Shown: positions 17,018 to 25,238 of the stretch, piece by piece
Position numbering within the stretch: the first letter of the stretch is position 1
Layout: each line of letters begins with the position of its first letter
Assembly (NCBI GenBank): GCA_046050465.1
Contig: JBJOPS010000019.1
Coordinates: 1 to 64,000, forward strand
Length of the DNA stretch: 64,000 nt
Direction: 5' to 3'
Source of the DNA: Egaibacter sp046050465
GTDB taxonomy: Bacteria > Pseudomonadota > Gammaproteobacteria > Burkholderiales > Burkholderiaceae_C
Notes under the pieces: model-generated
What the model was told of the DNA's origin: nothing
Database searches by the model: none
The model's input: only the letters and a program-made list of their open reading frames with translations
Made by a program: the position numbers and the translations under genes

Positions 17018-18248
17018 CCTCGCCCCCGAATACAAAAACACCGCCGACGGCATCGCCGCCGAAGCCATTTTGCGCAAGTGTGTGCATTGTGGTTTTTGCA
17101 CGGCTACCTGCCCCACTTATCAGTTGCTGGGTGACGAGCTGGACGGCCCGCGTGGCCGCATCTACCTCATGAAGCAGGTGCTTGAAGGCGAAACACCTAC
17201 CCGTGCCACGCAGATGCATCTGGACCGTTGCCTGACCTGCCGCAACTGCGAAAGCACCTGCCCGAGCGGTGTGGACTACGGCCACCTCGTGGACATTGGC
17301 CGCAAGCTGGTGGACGCCAAAGTGCCCCGCCCCGCCACCGAGACCGCGCTGCGCTGGGCGCTGAAAGAAGGTTTGCCGTCGCCGCTATTTGCTCCGGCCA
17401 TGAAGCTGGGCCAGCTGGTTCACCCGCTGCTGCCGGCATATCTGAAGAACAAGGTCCCCGCGAAGCAGCAGGCCGGGGTCTGGCCCACGCGCCAGCATGC
17501 CCGCAAGGTGCTGATGCTGGCCGGTTGCGTGCAGCCCGCGATGATGCCCAACATCAACAGCGCCACGGCCCGCGTGCTGGACGCCGCCGGTATTCAAACC
17601 GTGCTGGCGCCCAAGGCGGGTTGCTGCGGCGCGGTGAAATTCCACCTCAACGATCAGGATGGTGGCAAGGCGCAGATGCGCGCCAACATCGACGCGTGGT
17701 GGCCGCATGTGGCGGATGGCAGCCCGGTAGAAGCCATCATCATGAACGCTTCCGGCTGCGGCGTGACGGTCAAGGACTACGGCCACATTCTCAAAGACGA
17801 CCCGGTTTACGCGGTTAAAGCGCGGCGCATCAGCGAGCTGACGAAAGATTTAAGCGAGTGGTTGCCCGCGCTGGCAGACAAGCTCAAAGGCAAGGTGTCT
17901 GCGAAGACGACCGGCAATACGGGCCAGGTGGTGTTTCATCCGCCCTGCACGTTGCAGCACGGCCAGCAACTGCGTGGTGGCGTTGAAAAGTATCTGAACG
18001 AGCTGGGTTTTCAGGTGAAGATTTCAACCAATGAGTCACACCTGTGCTGCGGGTCAGCAGGCACTTACTCAGTGTTGAACCCTCATATTGCTTACGCATT
18101 GCGTGACCGCAAGCTGGGTAATCTGCAGGATATGCAGCCGGGGGTGATCGTCAGCGCCAACATTGGCTGCATCACCCACCTGCAAAGCGGCACCACCACG
18201 CCGGTGAAACACTGGGTGGAAGTGCTGGACGAAGCACTTGGCGGATGA
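17007..18248 (+). CDS. glcF: Glycolate oxidase iron-sulfur subunit GlcF
   Basis: A 413-residue protein starting at ATG 17007, overlapping the glcE end by 11 bases; a GTG at 16995 would add four residues. Two [4Fe-4S] motifs are clear: CVHCGFCTATCP near residues 26-37 and CLTCRNCESTCP near 76-87. Two CCG-type domains follow, with GCCGAVKFH and LCCGSAGTYSVL. It passes electrons from the flavin subunits GlcD/GlcE to the quinone pool. All cluster Cys residues are present, so the subunit looks functional even though glcD is not in the neighbourhood. Confidence 0.95.
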   Translation: MQTNLAPEYKNTADGIAAEAILRKCVHCGFCTATCPTYQLLGDELDGPRGRIYLMKQVLEGETPTRATQMHLDRCLTCRNCESTCPSGVDYGHLVDIGRKLVDAKVPRPATETALRWALKEGLPSPLFAPAMKLGQLVHPLLPAYLKNKVPAKQQAGVWPTRQHARKVLMLAGCVQPAMMPNINSATARVLDAAGIQTVLAPKAGCCGAVKFHLNDQDGGKAQMRANIDAWWPHVADGSPVEAIIMNASGCGVTVKDYGHILKDDPVYAVKARRISELTKDLSEWLPALADKLKGKVSAKTTGNTGQVVFHPPCTLQHGQQLRGGVEKYLNELGFQVKISTNESHLCCGSAGTYSVLNPHIAYALRDRKLGNLQDMQPGVIVSANIGCITHLQSGTTTPVKHWVEVLDEALGG

Positions 18249-18277
18249 AGCCGCCGGTAGCGCCGTAAGCAAGACGA

Positions 18278-18520
18278 TTACTGGGGAGACGGACCGCGGC
18301 CTGCGATGTGGCGGAACGTGATGCGCCCCTTGCTCAGGTCATATGGCGACATTTCCAGCGACACCTTGTCGCCCGCCAGGATGCGGATGTGGTGCTTTTT
18401 CATCTTCCCGCCGGTGTAGGCGACCAGTTGATGGCCGTTGTCCAGCGTGACACGAAAGCGGGAATCGGGCAGCACATCGGTCACCATTCCGTTCATTTCA
18501 ATCAATTCTTCTTTGGCCAT
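18278..18520 (-). CDS. infA: Translation initiation factor IF-1
   Basis: An 80-residue S1-fold protein started at ATG 18520 (MAKEELIEMNGMV) behind GGAG; a longer upstream frame is not homologous. It carries the IF-1 core VTLDNGHQLVAYTGGKMKKHHIRILAGDKVSLEMSP, split here as VTLDNGHQLVAYTGGKMKK and HHIRILAGDKVSLEMSPYDL. IF-1 occupies the ribosomal A site during initiation. The protein is slightly longer than the usual 72 residues because of the tail HIAGRGPSPQ. It is not in a ribosomal-protein operon, which in Burkholderiales usually indicates a second IF-1 gene besides the one in the spc/alpha cluster; that other copy is outside this window. Confidence 0.93.
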   Translation of the reverse strand: MAKEELIEMNGMVTDVLPDSRFRVTLDNGHQLVAYTGGKMKKHHIRILAGDKVSLEMSPYDLSKGRITFRHIAGRGPSPQ

Positions 18521-18790
18521 GACAAAACTCCAGTTGGGTGAGGATGAATCTTTTCCCGTGCCGCTGCCCGAGCGAATCGACACGGACGCGGCACAACCCC
18601 GTCGCGTGATCGACGCTACAACATGCTATGCCATCTGGGGTGTGAGAGGTGCCGCGCCTGAAATTCAGGGCAGACCCAAAAGACGAGCTGTTAAAGCTTT
18701 TGCCGACTCCGATGGCTACATTGTACGCCTTTAGTGCAGGCCCGAAAAGCACATGGCAGTCGCAAGGCGCTACTGCCTGTGTCGCTATAG

Positions 18791-20074
18791 TCAGCCATGC
18801 AGGTTGTCGTTGCGGGCGATGTCGATCAGGTGTTCAACTTCGGCGCGGGAGTTCACAAGATTGCTGACGTGCCAGCGCTTGATCAACCACATCACACCGG
18901 CAATCACCACGCCAAAGGCCGTGATCGCGCCAAAGGTGGGCAAGCCCAGCCCGGTGGACAGACTGTAGGCGGCACCCAGTGCGAGGATGCACGCCTGTTC
19001 ATTGAAGTTTTGTACGGCGATGGAACGCCCGGCGCCCATCAGGTTGTGCCCGCGATGCTGCAGCAGGGCATTCATCGGAACCACCAGAAAACCGCCCAGT
19101 GCGCCTAGCAAAATGAGAAACGGTGCGGCCAGCCACACGTTGTCTATAAAGATCAGCAGGATGATCAGAATGCCCATGCCAATACCCAGCGGAATGACGC
19201 GCGGCCCGTCTTCCAGCCGCATGCGAACGGAAGCCACCACCGCGCCCACTGCCATGCCGATGGCGACCACGCCTTGCAGGGCCGACGCCTGCGTGACGCT
19301 GTAGCCCAGTGCAGCAGCTGCCCAGGCCAGCACAATGAACCGCAGATTGCCGGCCACACCCCAGATGAGCGTGGTTGCTGCCAATGAAATCTGCCCCAGC
19401 TTGTCACGCCACAAGCGGGCGTTGCAGGTCCAGAAATCCGGCAGCAGTGACGCCAGCCGTCTGGGCAATGGCCGCATCTCGACGCCGGTGTCGGGAATGT
19501 GGGTGTTGAACCAGGCCGCCAGCAGGTAGACAAAAATCAGCACACAGATGGCGGCTTCAGGCGCGGAGTCGACGCCGGTGTTGACCAGCGGAAAGTCAAG
19601 CGCCAGCAGCCGGGTGGACAGGTAGTAACCCACCAGCTGGCCACCCAGCAGCACGCCCAGAATGATGGATGCGATGGTCAGCCCTTCAATCCAGCCATTG
19701 GCCCTGACCAGTTGCGAAGCGGGCAATAGCTCGGTCAGGATGCCGTATTTGGCGGGGGAGTAGGCGGCTGCTCCGAGGCCCACGATGGCATAGGCCAGCA
19801 ACGGGTGGGTGCCAAACAGCATCATCAGACAACCAAAAATCTTGATGAAATTGCTGAACAACATGACCCGGCCCTTGGGCATGGAGTCGGCGAATGCACC
19901 CACGAAAGGCGCCAGGATCACATAAAACAGGGCAAACATCGGCACCAATGCGGCTTGCTGCCATTCGGGGGCGCCGCTGGTTCTCAATAGCTGTACCGCC
20001 CCCACAAACAGGGCGTTGTCTGCCAGCGAGCTGAAAAACTGCGCCGACATGATCGTGTAAAAGCCGCGTTTCAT
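18791..20074 (-). CDS. lplT: Lysophospholipid transporter LplT (MFS)
   Basis: A 427-residue major facilitator with twelve hydrophobic segments. The N terminus MKRGFYTIMSAQFFSSLADN and the loop DSMPKGRVMLFSNFIKIFG match LplT, which flips lysophosphatidylethanolamine across the inner membrane for reacylation. The downstream acyltransferase Aas often found with lplT is absent, and the fused acyltransferase is not present on this protein either. It diverges from alr with 136 bases between starts. The 207 bases between its stop and infA, past the infA leader, hold no recognisable feature. Confidence 0.9.
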   Translation of the reverse strand: MKRGFYTIMSAQFFSSLADNALFVGAVQLLRTSGAPEWQQAALVPMFALFYVILAPFVGAFADSMPKGRVMLFSNFIKIFGCLMMLFGTHPLLAYAIVGLGAAAYSPAKYGILTELLPASQLVRANGWIEGLTIASIILGVLLGGQLVGYYLSTRLLALDFPLVNTGVDSAPEAAICVLIFVYLLAAWFNTHIPDTGVEMRPLPRRLASLLPDFWTCNARLWRDKLGQISLAATTLIWGVAGNLRFIVLAWAAAALGYSVTQASALQGVVAIGMAVGAVVASVRMRLEDGPRVIPLGIGMGILIILLIFIDNVWLAAPFLILLGALGGFLVVPMNALLQHRGHNLMGAGRSIAVQNFNEQACILALGAAYSLSTGLGLPTFGAITAFGVVIAGVMWLIKRWHVSNLVNSRAEVEHLIDIARNDNLHG

Positions 20075-20210
20075 TCAGTATTAGTGGGGTCGTTGACAGG
20101 GTCAACGCCGTGGGTATTTGATCTGGGCTCCAACGTCGGCTGGTTATATCACGACGGGGGTGCAAAATTCTGTTTACAGTCTGCCTGTTTACCGCCTTGA
20201 CAAATCCGCC

Positions 20211-21320
20211 ATGCCCCGTCCGATCCAAGCCACCATTCACACCGAAGCCCTGCGCCACAACCTGGCGCGAGCCCGGGCTGCCGCTCCAGATGCCCGGGTG
20301 TGGGCCGTGGTCAAGGCCAATGCATACGGTCACGGGATCGAGCGGGCATTTGAGGGCTTGCGCGGCGCCGATGGTTTTGCACTGCTGGATTTGCAGGAGG
20401 CAGAGCGTGTGCGGGCTTTAGGCTGGCGTGGACCGATTCTTCTGCTGGAAGGCGTGTTTGAGCCTCGGGACCTGGAACTGTGCTCCCGACTGGATCTGTG
20501 GCACGCCGTGCATTGTGATGAGCAGATCGACATGCTGGCCACGCACAAAACGAATGTGCCGCACCGTGTATTTCTGAAAATGAACTCGGGCATGAACCGG
20601 CTGGGCTTCGCCCCCGAGCGGTATCGCTCGGCGTGGACGCGTCTGAATGCCTTGCCGCAGGTGGACGAAATCTCGCTGATGACGCATTTCAGCGACGCCA
20701 ATGGTCCGGCAAGCGTGGCGGCGCAAATGCAGATTTTTCAGGCGGCTACGCAGGATCTGCCCGGTGAACGCACTGTGTGCAACAGTGCTGCCACCTTGCG
20801 CCACATGGGAGGTAGCGCCAGCGACTCGCCTGCACTCGCATCGGATTGGGTGCGCCCCGGGATTGCGGTGTACGGCAGTGCCCCAGACTTTCCCGAGAAC
20901 AGCATTTCGCATTGGGGTTTGCAGCCGGCGATGACGTTTGCTACAAAAATCATAGCTATTCAGTCAATATCGACGGGGGCCAGCGTTGGATATGGCTCAA
21001 GTTTTGTGGCTGATCAGGCCATGCGGATCGGCGTGGTGGCTTGCGGGTATGCCGATGGCTACCCGCGCCTGTGTCCGACCGGAACACCGGTTTTGGTGGA
21101 CGGTGTGCGAACGCGAACCGTAGGCCGTGTCAGCATGGACATGATCACCGTGGATCTCACACCTGTACCGCGGTCCGGCATGGGCAGCGAGGTCACTTTG
21201 TGGGGCCGTGCGGCCAGCGGTGCGGTGTTGCCGATTGACGAAGTGGCCCATACCGCGGGCACTGTGGGCTATGAGTTGATGTGTGCGCTGGCGCAGCGGG
21301 TGCCGGTGGTGGTGGCCTGA
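20211..21320 (+). CDS. alr: Alanine racemase
   Basis: A 369-residue PLP enzyme started at ATG 20211 (MPRPIQATIHTEALRHN). The PLP Lys is residue 35 in VVKANAYGHG and the second catalytic Tyr is in VGYGSSFVA. The C-terminal beta domain has the GRVSMDMITVDL dimer segment. It interconverts L- and D-alanine for peptidoglycan. At residues 243-258 the coding sequence is a dispersed repeat read as ATKIIAIQSISTGAS. Unlike the metH case, this matches the length and pattern of the normal Alr strand (xxIIAVQxLxAGxxVGYG), so activity is probably kept. A longer frame from 20118 has no family support. It is divergent from lplT. Confidence 0.95.
   Translation: MPRPIQATIHTEALRHNLARARAAAPDARVWAVVKANAYGHGIERAFEGLRGADGFALLDLQEAERVRALGWRGPILLLEGVFEPRDLELCSRLDLWHAVHCDEQIDMLATHKTNVPHRVFLKMNSGMNRLGFAPERYRSAWTRLNALPQVDEISLMTHFSDANGPASVAAQMQIFQAATQDLPGERTVCNSAATLRHMGGSASDSPALASDWVRPGIAVYGSAPDFPENSISHWGLQPAMTFATKIIAIQSISTGASVGYGSSFVADQAMRIGVVACGYADGYPRLCPTGTPVLVDGVRTRTVGRVSMDMITVDLTPVPRSGMGSEVTLWGRAASGAVLPIDEVAHTAGTVGYELMCALAQRVPVVVA
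20938..20983 (+). repeat. Dispersed repeat, copy D, inside alr
   Basis: TTGCTACAAAAATCATAGCT, ATTCAGTCAATATCG, ACGGGGGCCAG. It is collinear with the other copies over about 45 bases and read in the same frame. The match could partly reflect convergent coding constraint, because the peptide fits the Alr family consensus here. Confidence 0.6.
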
Positions 21321-21373
21321 TTTGCAGTGGCCGTAATCGGTGAGAAGCGGGGGTGCGTCAGGTATTTATCGGG

Positions 21374-22366
21374 TCAATAAAGGCCGCGCACCCGCGCGTG
21401 CAATCGGGCCAGCCCGAGCAGCGCATCGGTGTGGGGCGTGGGTACGCCCACCAGCGCCCCCAGTTCCTTGACAACGGTCACCAGCGCGTCCAGTTCAACC
21501 GCCTTGCCCGCTTCCACGTCCTGCAGCATGGAGGTTTTGAAAGCACCCAGTTTGAGCGTGACGGCATGGCGGTCTTCAGGCTGCTGGGCGATGGGAATGC
21601 CCATGCGTGCACCGATTTCCCTGGCTTCCAGCATCACGCTGGACACAAAGCCGCGCACCAGCGGGTCGCCCAGAATGAGGTCGGTGGTGGCGCCGGTGAT
21701 GGCGCTGATGGGGTTGACTGTCATGTTGCCCCACAGCTTGTACCAGGCGTCTACCTGAATCTGGTCCGACACCGGCGCTTCAAATCCGGCGGCGGTGAGT
21801 AGCCCGGCCAGCGCTTGTACCCGTGGTGTCTTGATGCCGGATGGCTCCCCCAGAATGAGCTTGCTGCCAAAGTGGTGGTGCACCATGCCCGGCTCGCTCA
21901 GCGAGCAACTGGCGTGTACCACGCAACCGATCACGCTGGAAGCGGGAATGGCCGCACTGATCTCGCCGGTGGTGTCCACTGCCTGTAGCCGTGTGCCCTC
22001 AAAGGCGCCACCAAACCCCTGAAAAAACCACCATGCAACACCGTTCATCGCCGTCAGCACCAGGGTGTCCGGGCCGATCAGGGGGGCGATGGTGCGCGCC
22101 ACGCTCAACAGCGAGGGTGCCTTCACGGCAATCACCACCAGGTCTTGCACACCCAGTGCGGCCGGGTCGTCGCTACAGCGCACGGACGCGGCCTCCACGC
22201 CGGCCACGGTCTGCAATCGCAACCCATGGGCGCGGATATTGGCCAGCGCGTCACCACGGGCGACCACACTCACATCACAGCCTGCGCGGGCCAGTCCGGC
22301 GCCGATCCAGCCTCCGATGGCGCCGGCACCAACAACACATGTTTTTTTGGTGTTTTTAGTGATCAT
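21374..22366 (-). CDS. Ketopantoate reductase (ApbA/PanE) family protein
   Basis: A 330-residue NADP-dependent reductase. The N-terminal Rossmann motif is VVGAGAIGGWIGAGLARAG (residues 11-29), the catalytic Lys lies in the second domain (DAWYKLWGNMTVNPIS), and the C-terminal helical domain contains the family Glu region (AGKAVELDALVTVV). True PanE makes pantoate for CoA synthesis. At the end of a catabolic operon, a 2-oxo-acid or 3-oxo-acid reductase of the same fold is equally possible. Its ATG lies at the edge of a dispersed repeat, whose AGAGGCC tail provides the only Shine-Dalgarno-like sequence. It is the last gene of the minus-strand hpa run. Confidence 0.85.
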   Translation of the reverse strand: MITKNTKKTCVVGAGAIGGWIGAGLARAGCDVSVVARGDALANIRAHGLRLQTVAGVEAASVRCSDDPAALGVQDLVVIAVKAPSLLSVARTIAPLIGPDTLVLTAMNGVAWWFFQGFGGAFEGTRLQAVDTTGEISAAIPASSVIGCVVHASCSLSEPGMVHHHFGSKLILGEPSGIKTPRVQALAGLLTAAGFEAPVSDQIQVDAWYKLWGNMTVNPISAITGATTDLILGDPLVRGFVSSVMLEAREIGARMGIPIAQQPEDRHAVTLKLGAFKTSMLQDVEAGKAVELDALVTVVKELGALVGVPTPHTDALLGLARLHARVRGLY

Positions 22367-22421
22367 TTTGGCCTCTAGCCCTCGTCAAATATGCGTAAGT
22401 AGCTCTAATTTTTATAGCAGT
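22365..22421 (-). repeat. Dispersed ~55-bp repeat, copy E, between aldolase and reductase genes
   Basis: On the minus strand: TGCTATAAAAATTAGAGCT, ACTTACGCATATTTG, ACGAGGGCTAGAGGCCAAAA. Its left end encodes the last residues (CYKN) and the TAG stop of the class II aldolase. Its right end supplies AGAGG six bases before the ATG of the reductase, so one copy forms both gene borders. Confidence 0.85.
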
Positions 22422-23166
22422 CATCAATCTTGTCCACCTGACGGACCAGCGCGTCAAAGACATCTTTGCCGGCGCCATGGTTGGGGCTGAACTGCAGCGC
22501 ATCCCGTGTGCACTTGGCCGCAATGGCCTCTGGCACGGCAATGGCTGGCCCCATGCTGAAGGTGGCCAGCTGGATCTCGCAGGCGCGCTGCAGCGTCCAC
22601 AAAATCGCAAAGGTCTGGGGCAGTGTCTGGCCCCAGGCCAGCAGGCCGTGGTTGCGCAAAATCACCGCGGGTTTGTTGCCAATACTGGCCAGCAGACGCG
22701 GCGCCTCGTCCGCATGGATGGTGATGCCCTCAAACGTGTGATACGCCACCATGTCGTGCAACTGGGCTGTGTAGAAATTGGTTTGCTGCAGCCCGCCCTG
22801 CAGGCAGGCCACAGCCACACCGGCGGTGGTGTGCGTGTGCATGACGCAATGGGCATCGGGCAAAGCCGCGTGAATGGCCGCGTGAACCGTGAACCCTGCC
22901 GGATTCACCGGGTGGGCCGAGCCGTCCAGCACCTTGCCCTGGATATCTATCTTGACCAGGTTGCTGGCGGTGACTTCGCTGTAGTGCAGCCCAAAGGGGT
23001 TGATCAGGAATTCCTTGTTGCCACCGGTTACGGAGTCTGGCAACCGCAGCGTGATGTGGTTGTAGATCATCTCGGTCCAGCCCAGCATGGCGAAGACCCG
23101 GTAGCAGGCCGCGAGTTGCACGCGTGCAGCCCGCTCGTCAGGGTGCATGTCAGGGTTGTTCATCAC
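22405..23166 (-). CDS. Class II aldolase/adducin family protein
   Basis: A 253-residue class II aldolase. Zinc-binding His residues are seen in CVMHTHTTAGVAVAC, and the third is in the later RNHGLLAWG loop. The fold contains YNHITLRLPD near residue 35 and FLINPFGLHYSEVTASNLVK. Family members cleave or decarboxylate hydroxy-acid or sugar-phosphate substrates, but this branch (short-chain, adducin-like) has no assigned substrate that I can name. It is eight bases downstream of hpaI in the hpa transcript, which suggests use on a related carbonyl substrate. Its last four codons and stop derive from the dispersed repeat. Confidence 0.85.
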   Translation of the reverse strand: MMNNPDMHPDERAARVQLAACYRVFAMLGWTEMIYNHITLRLPDSVTGGNKEFLINPFGLHYSEVTASNLVKIDIQGKVLDGSAHPVNPAGFTVHAAIHAALPDAHCVMHTHTTAGVAVACLQGGLQQTNFYTAQLHDMVAYHTFEGITIHADEAPRLLASIGNKPAVILRNHGLLAWGQTLPQTFAILWTLQRACEIQLATFSMGPAIAVPEAIAAKCTRDALQFSPNHGAGKDVFDALVRQVDKIDDCYKN

Positions 23167-23174
23167 GCCAGCCT

Positions 23175-23987
23175 TCAGGAATAGGTTTTGTCGGTACTGG
23201 GGACCACGGGCGCCGACGCCACGGTGCTTTTGAATTCCCCCGCCAGCGTGTTGGTGCCGCGTATCAGCAGCTGGGTATCCAGACCCACGGCCACGAACGT
23301 GGCACCCAGCGCGATGTAATGCTTGGCCAGCGCGACGTCGGTGGTCAGGATACCGGCTGCCTTGCCGGCCTTGACGATGCGCTGGATGGCGTCTTCAATG
23401 GCCGTTTGCACCTCGATGTGGCCCGCGTTGCCCACATGCCCCAGAGACGCAGAGAGATCGGCGGGGCCAATGAACACGCCGTCCACGCCGTCTGTGGCCA
23501 CAATGGCTTCCAGGTTTTGCAGTGCCAGCCGCGTCTCGGCCTGTACCAGCAGGCAGACCTGGGCGTTGGCCTCATGCACGTAGCCCGCATACCGGCCCCA
23601 GCGCGACGCCCGCGAGCCGGCCATGCCGCGAATGCCATCCGGTGGATAACGACAGGCCTGTACCAGACCGTGGGCCTGTTCGGGCGTGTCCACCATGGGC
23701 ACCAGCAGCGTCTGAACGCCCAGGTCCAGGTATTGTTTGATCAGTGCCGTGTCGCCCACAGGCACGCGCGCCACGGCGTGTGTGCCGGGGTAGCCGGCCA
23801 CCACGTGCAGTTGCGCCATCAGGCTGCGCAGGTCGTTGGGCGCGTGTTCGCCATCGAGCAGCAGCCAGTCGAAACCGGCACCCGCGCAGATCTCGGTGCT
23901 GTAAGGGTTGGCCATGCTGACCCACAGGCCGATTTGCGCCTGCTGGTTGCGGATGGCTTGCTTGAAGGGGTTGACGGGTGTTTGCAT
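23175..23987 (-). CDS. hpaI: 4-hydroxy-2-oxoheptane-1,7-dioate aldolase HpaI
   Basis: A 270-residue class II pyruvate-dependent aldolase of the HpcH/HpaI family. Signatures are GLWVSMANPYSTEICAGAGF, WLLLDGEHAPND with the catalytic His, RGMAGSRASRWGRY, and the metal ligands Glu and Asp in LVQAETRLAL and FIGPADLSASLG. It cleaves 4-hydroxy-2-oxoheptane-1,7-dioate to pyruvate and succinate semialdehyde, the last step of the homoprotocatechuate meta-cleavage pathway. It is 17 bases downstream of hpaH and 8 bases upstream of a class II aldolase of different fold. Confidence 0.95.
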   Translation of the reverse strand: MQTPVNPFKQAIRNQQAQIGLWVSMANPYSTEICAGAGFDWLLLDGEHAPNDLRSLMAQLHVVAGYPGTHAVARVPVGDTALIKQYLDLGVQTLLVPMVDTPEQAHGLVQACRYPPDGIRGMAGSRASRWGRYAGYVHEANAQVCLLVQAETRLALQNLEAIVATDGVDGVFIGPADLSASLGHVGNAGHIEVQTAIEDAIQRIVKAGKAAGILTTDVALAKHYIALGATFVAVGLDTQLLIRGTNTLAGEFKSTVASAPVVPSTDKTYS

Positions 23988-24004
23988 GAGGGCTCCTCGT
24001 TGTT

Positions 24005-24820
24005 TTAGGTGAATCTGAAGGCGATGGACCCCAGCGTTCCGTAGTCTGCATGGAACGTATCGCCTGCAACCGCTGCGGTGGGCCGGGTGAAGGAGCCGCC
24101 CAGCACAACCTCACCGGCTTCGAGAAATTCACCCCAGGCGCTCAGCTTGTTGGCCAGCCAGGCCACACCGGTGGCGGGGTGGTTCAACACGGCGGCGGCG
24201 ACGCCAGACTCTTCGATAACACCATTTTTGTAAAGCAGCGCGCTCACCCAGCGCAGGTCCACGGCGTCAGGCTTCACGGGCCGCCCGCCGGTGATGATGC
24301 CGGCATTGGCCGCGTTGTCGGCGATGGTGTCAAACACCTTGCGCATGACCTTGGTGTGGCGGTCAAACTGCTCGATGCGGGCGTCGATGATTTCAATGGC
24401 CGGCACCACGTAGTCGGTGGCGGCCAGCACATCAAAGATGGTCACGTTAGGCCCCTGCAGCCGTTTGCCCAGCACAAAGGCCAGCTCCACCTCAACCCGC
24501 GGCGCGATGAAGCGGCTGAACGGAATGTCACTGCCTTCCGGGAAAAACATGTCGTCAAGCAAGGTGCCGTAGTCGGGCTCGGTGATCTGGCTGGCCTGCT
24601 GCATGGCGCGCGAGGTCAGGCCGATCTTGTGACCTCTGGCAACACGCCCTTCAGCCAGTTTCATCTTCACCCACGCCCGGGATACCGCATAGCCGTCTTC
24701 CACCGTCATGCCAGGAAAGCGTTTGGAGAAATGCTCCACCTGCACGCGCGATTTCTCTGACTGGTTCAGCTCTGAGGCCAGCTGATGGATGAGTTCAGCA
24801 CTGAATGGACTGGTTTTCAT
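24005..24820 (-). CDS. hpaH: 2-oxo-hept-4-ene-1,7-dioate hydratase HpaH
   Basis: A 271-residue member of the hydratase/decarboxylase (FAH-like) family. It carries GHKIGLTSRAMQQ, EPDYGTLLDDMF, the acidic metal site RVEVELAFVLGKRL and AATDYVVPAIEIIDARI. The magnesium-dependent enzyme adds water to 2-oxohept-4-ene-1,7-dioate. Its start overlaps the end of hpaF by four bases and hpaI follows, which is the pathway order hpaF-hpaH-hpaI. Length and motifs look complete. Confidence 0.95.
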   Translation of the reverse strand: MKTSPFSAELIHQLASELNQSEKSRVQVEHFSKRFPGMTVEDGYAVSRAWVKMKLAEGRVARGHKIGLTSRAMQQASQITEPDYGTLLDDMFFPEGSDIPFSRFIAPRVEVELAFVLGKRLQGPNVTIFDVLAATDYVVPAIEIIDARIEQFDRHTKVMRKVFDTIADNAANAGIITGGRPVKPDAVDLRWVSALLYKNGVIEESGVAAAVLNHPATGVAWLANKLSAWGEFLEAGEVVLGGSFTRPTAAVAGDTFHADYGTLGSIAFRFT

Positions 24821-25218
24821 TTTTGAAACAGCGGGTGCAGGTTACTGTGTTTGGCGTCGAACACCTCATGCCCTTCGTCAATCTGCAGCGTCATGCCGAT
24901 GTGGCGGTGCATGAAAATGGGCTGAAAATGGGCCTTGGTGCTTATCAACAGGGCGTCGCCAGCTCTCTTTTTTGTAGCGTCCGTGCGCCCGCAACCCATG
25001 CGCAGGTTCAGGTAGACGAAGGCGTAGTCTTCCTTGCCATCGGCTACCGCGTAGTGGGGAGCCGGGTAGGCAAACACGCGCGTGCCGCCGGTGGGGTAGA
25101 CCTGTTTACCATCTTCATCGTGGACTTCCAGCATGGTGTCGGCCAGTGTGCGGCAAAGCGCCGTCATGTCGGTTTCCTTGTCGAGATTGGCGGTGTAGAG
25201 AATGACCAGGTGTGGCAT
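24817..25218 (-). CDS. hpaF: 5-carboxymethyl-2-hydroxymuconate delta-isomerase HpaF
   Basis: A 133-residue tautomerase-superfamily protein. It begins Met-Pro (MPHLVILYTANL), so the catalytic N-terminal Pro would be exposed after Met removal. The later segments DYAFVYLNLRMGCGRTDATK and RHIGMTLQIDEGHEVFDAKH match CHMI. It isomerises 5-carboxymethyl-2-hydroxymuconate to 5-oxopent-3-ene-1,2,5-tricarboxylate. It lies 20 bases after hpaD, and its stop overlaps the hpaH start (ATGA), indicating translational coupling. Confidence 0.93.
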   Translation of the reverse strand: MPHLVILYTANLDKETDMTALCRTLADTMLEVHDEDGKQVYPTGGTRVFAYPAPHYAVADGKEDYAFVYLNLRMGCGRTDATKKRAGDALLISTKAHFQPIFMHRHIGMTLQIDEGHEVFDAKHSNLHPLFQK

Positions 25219-25238
25219 GTTGCGTGCTCCTTATCGCC

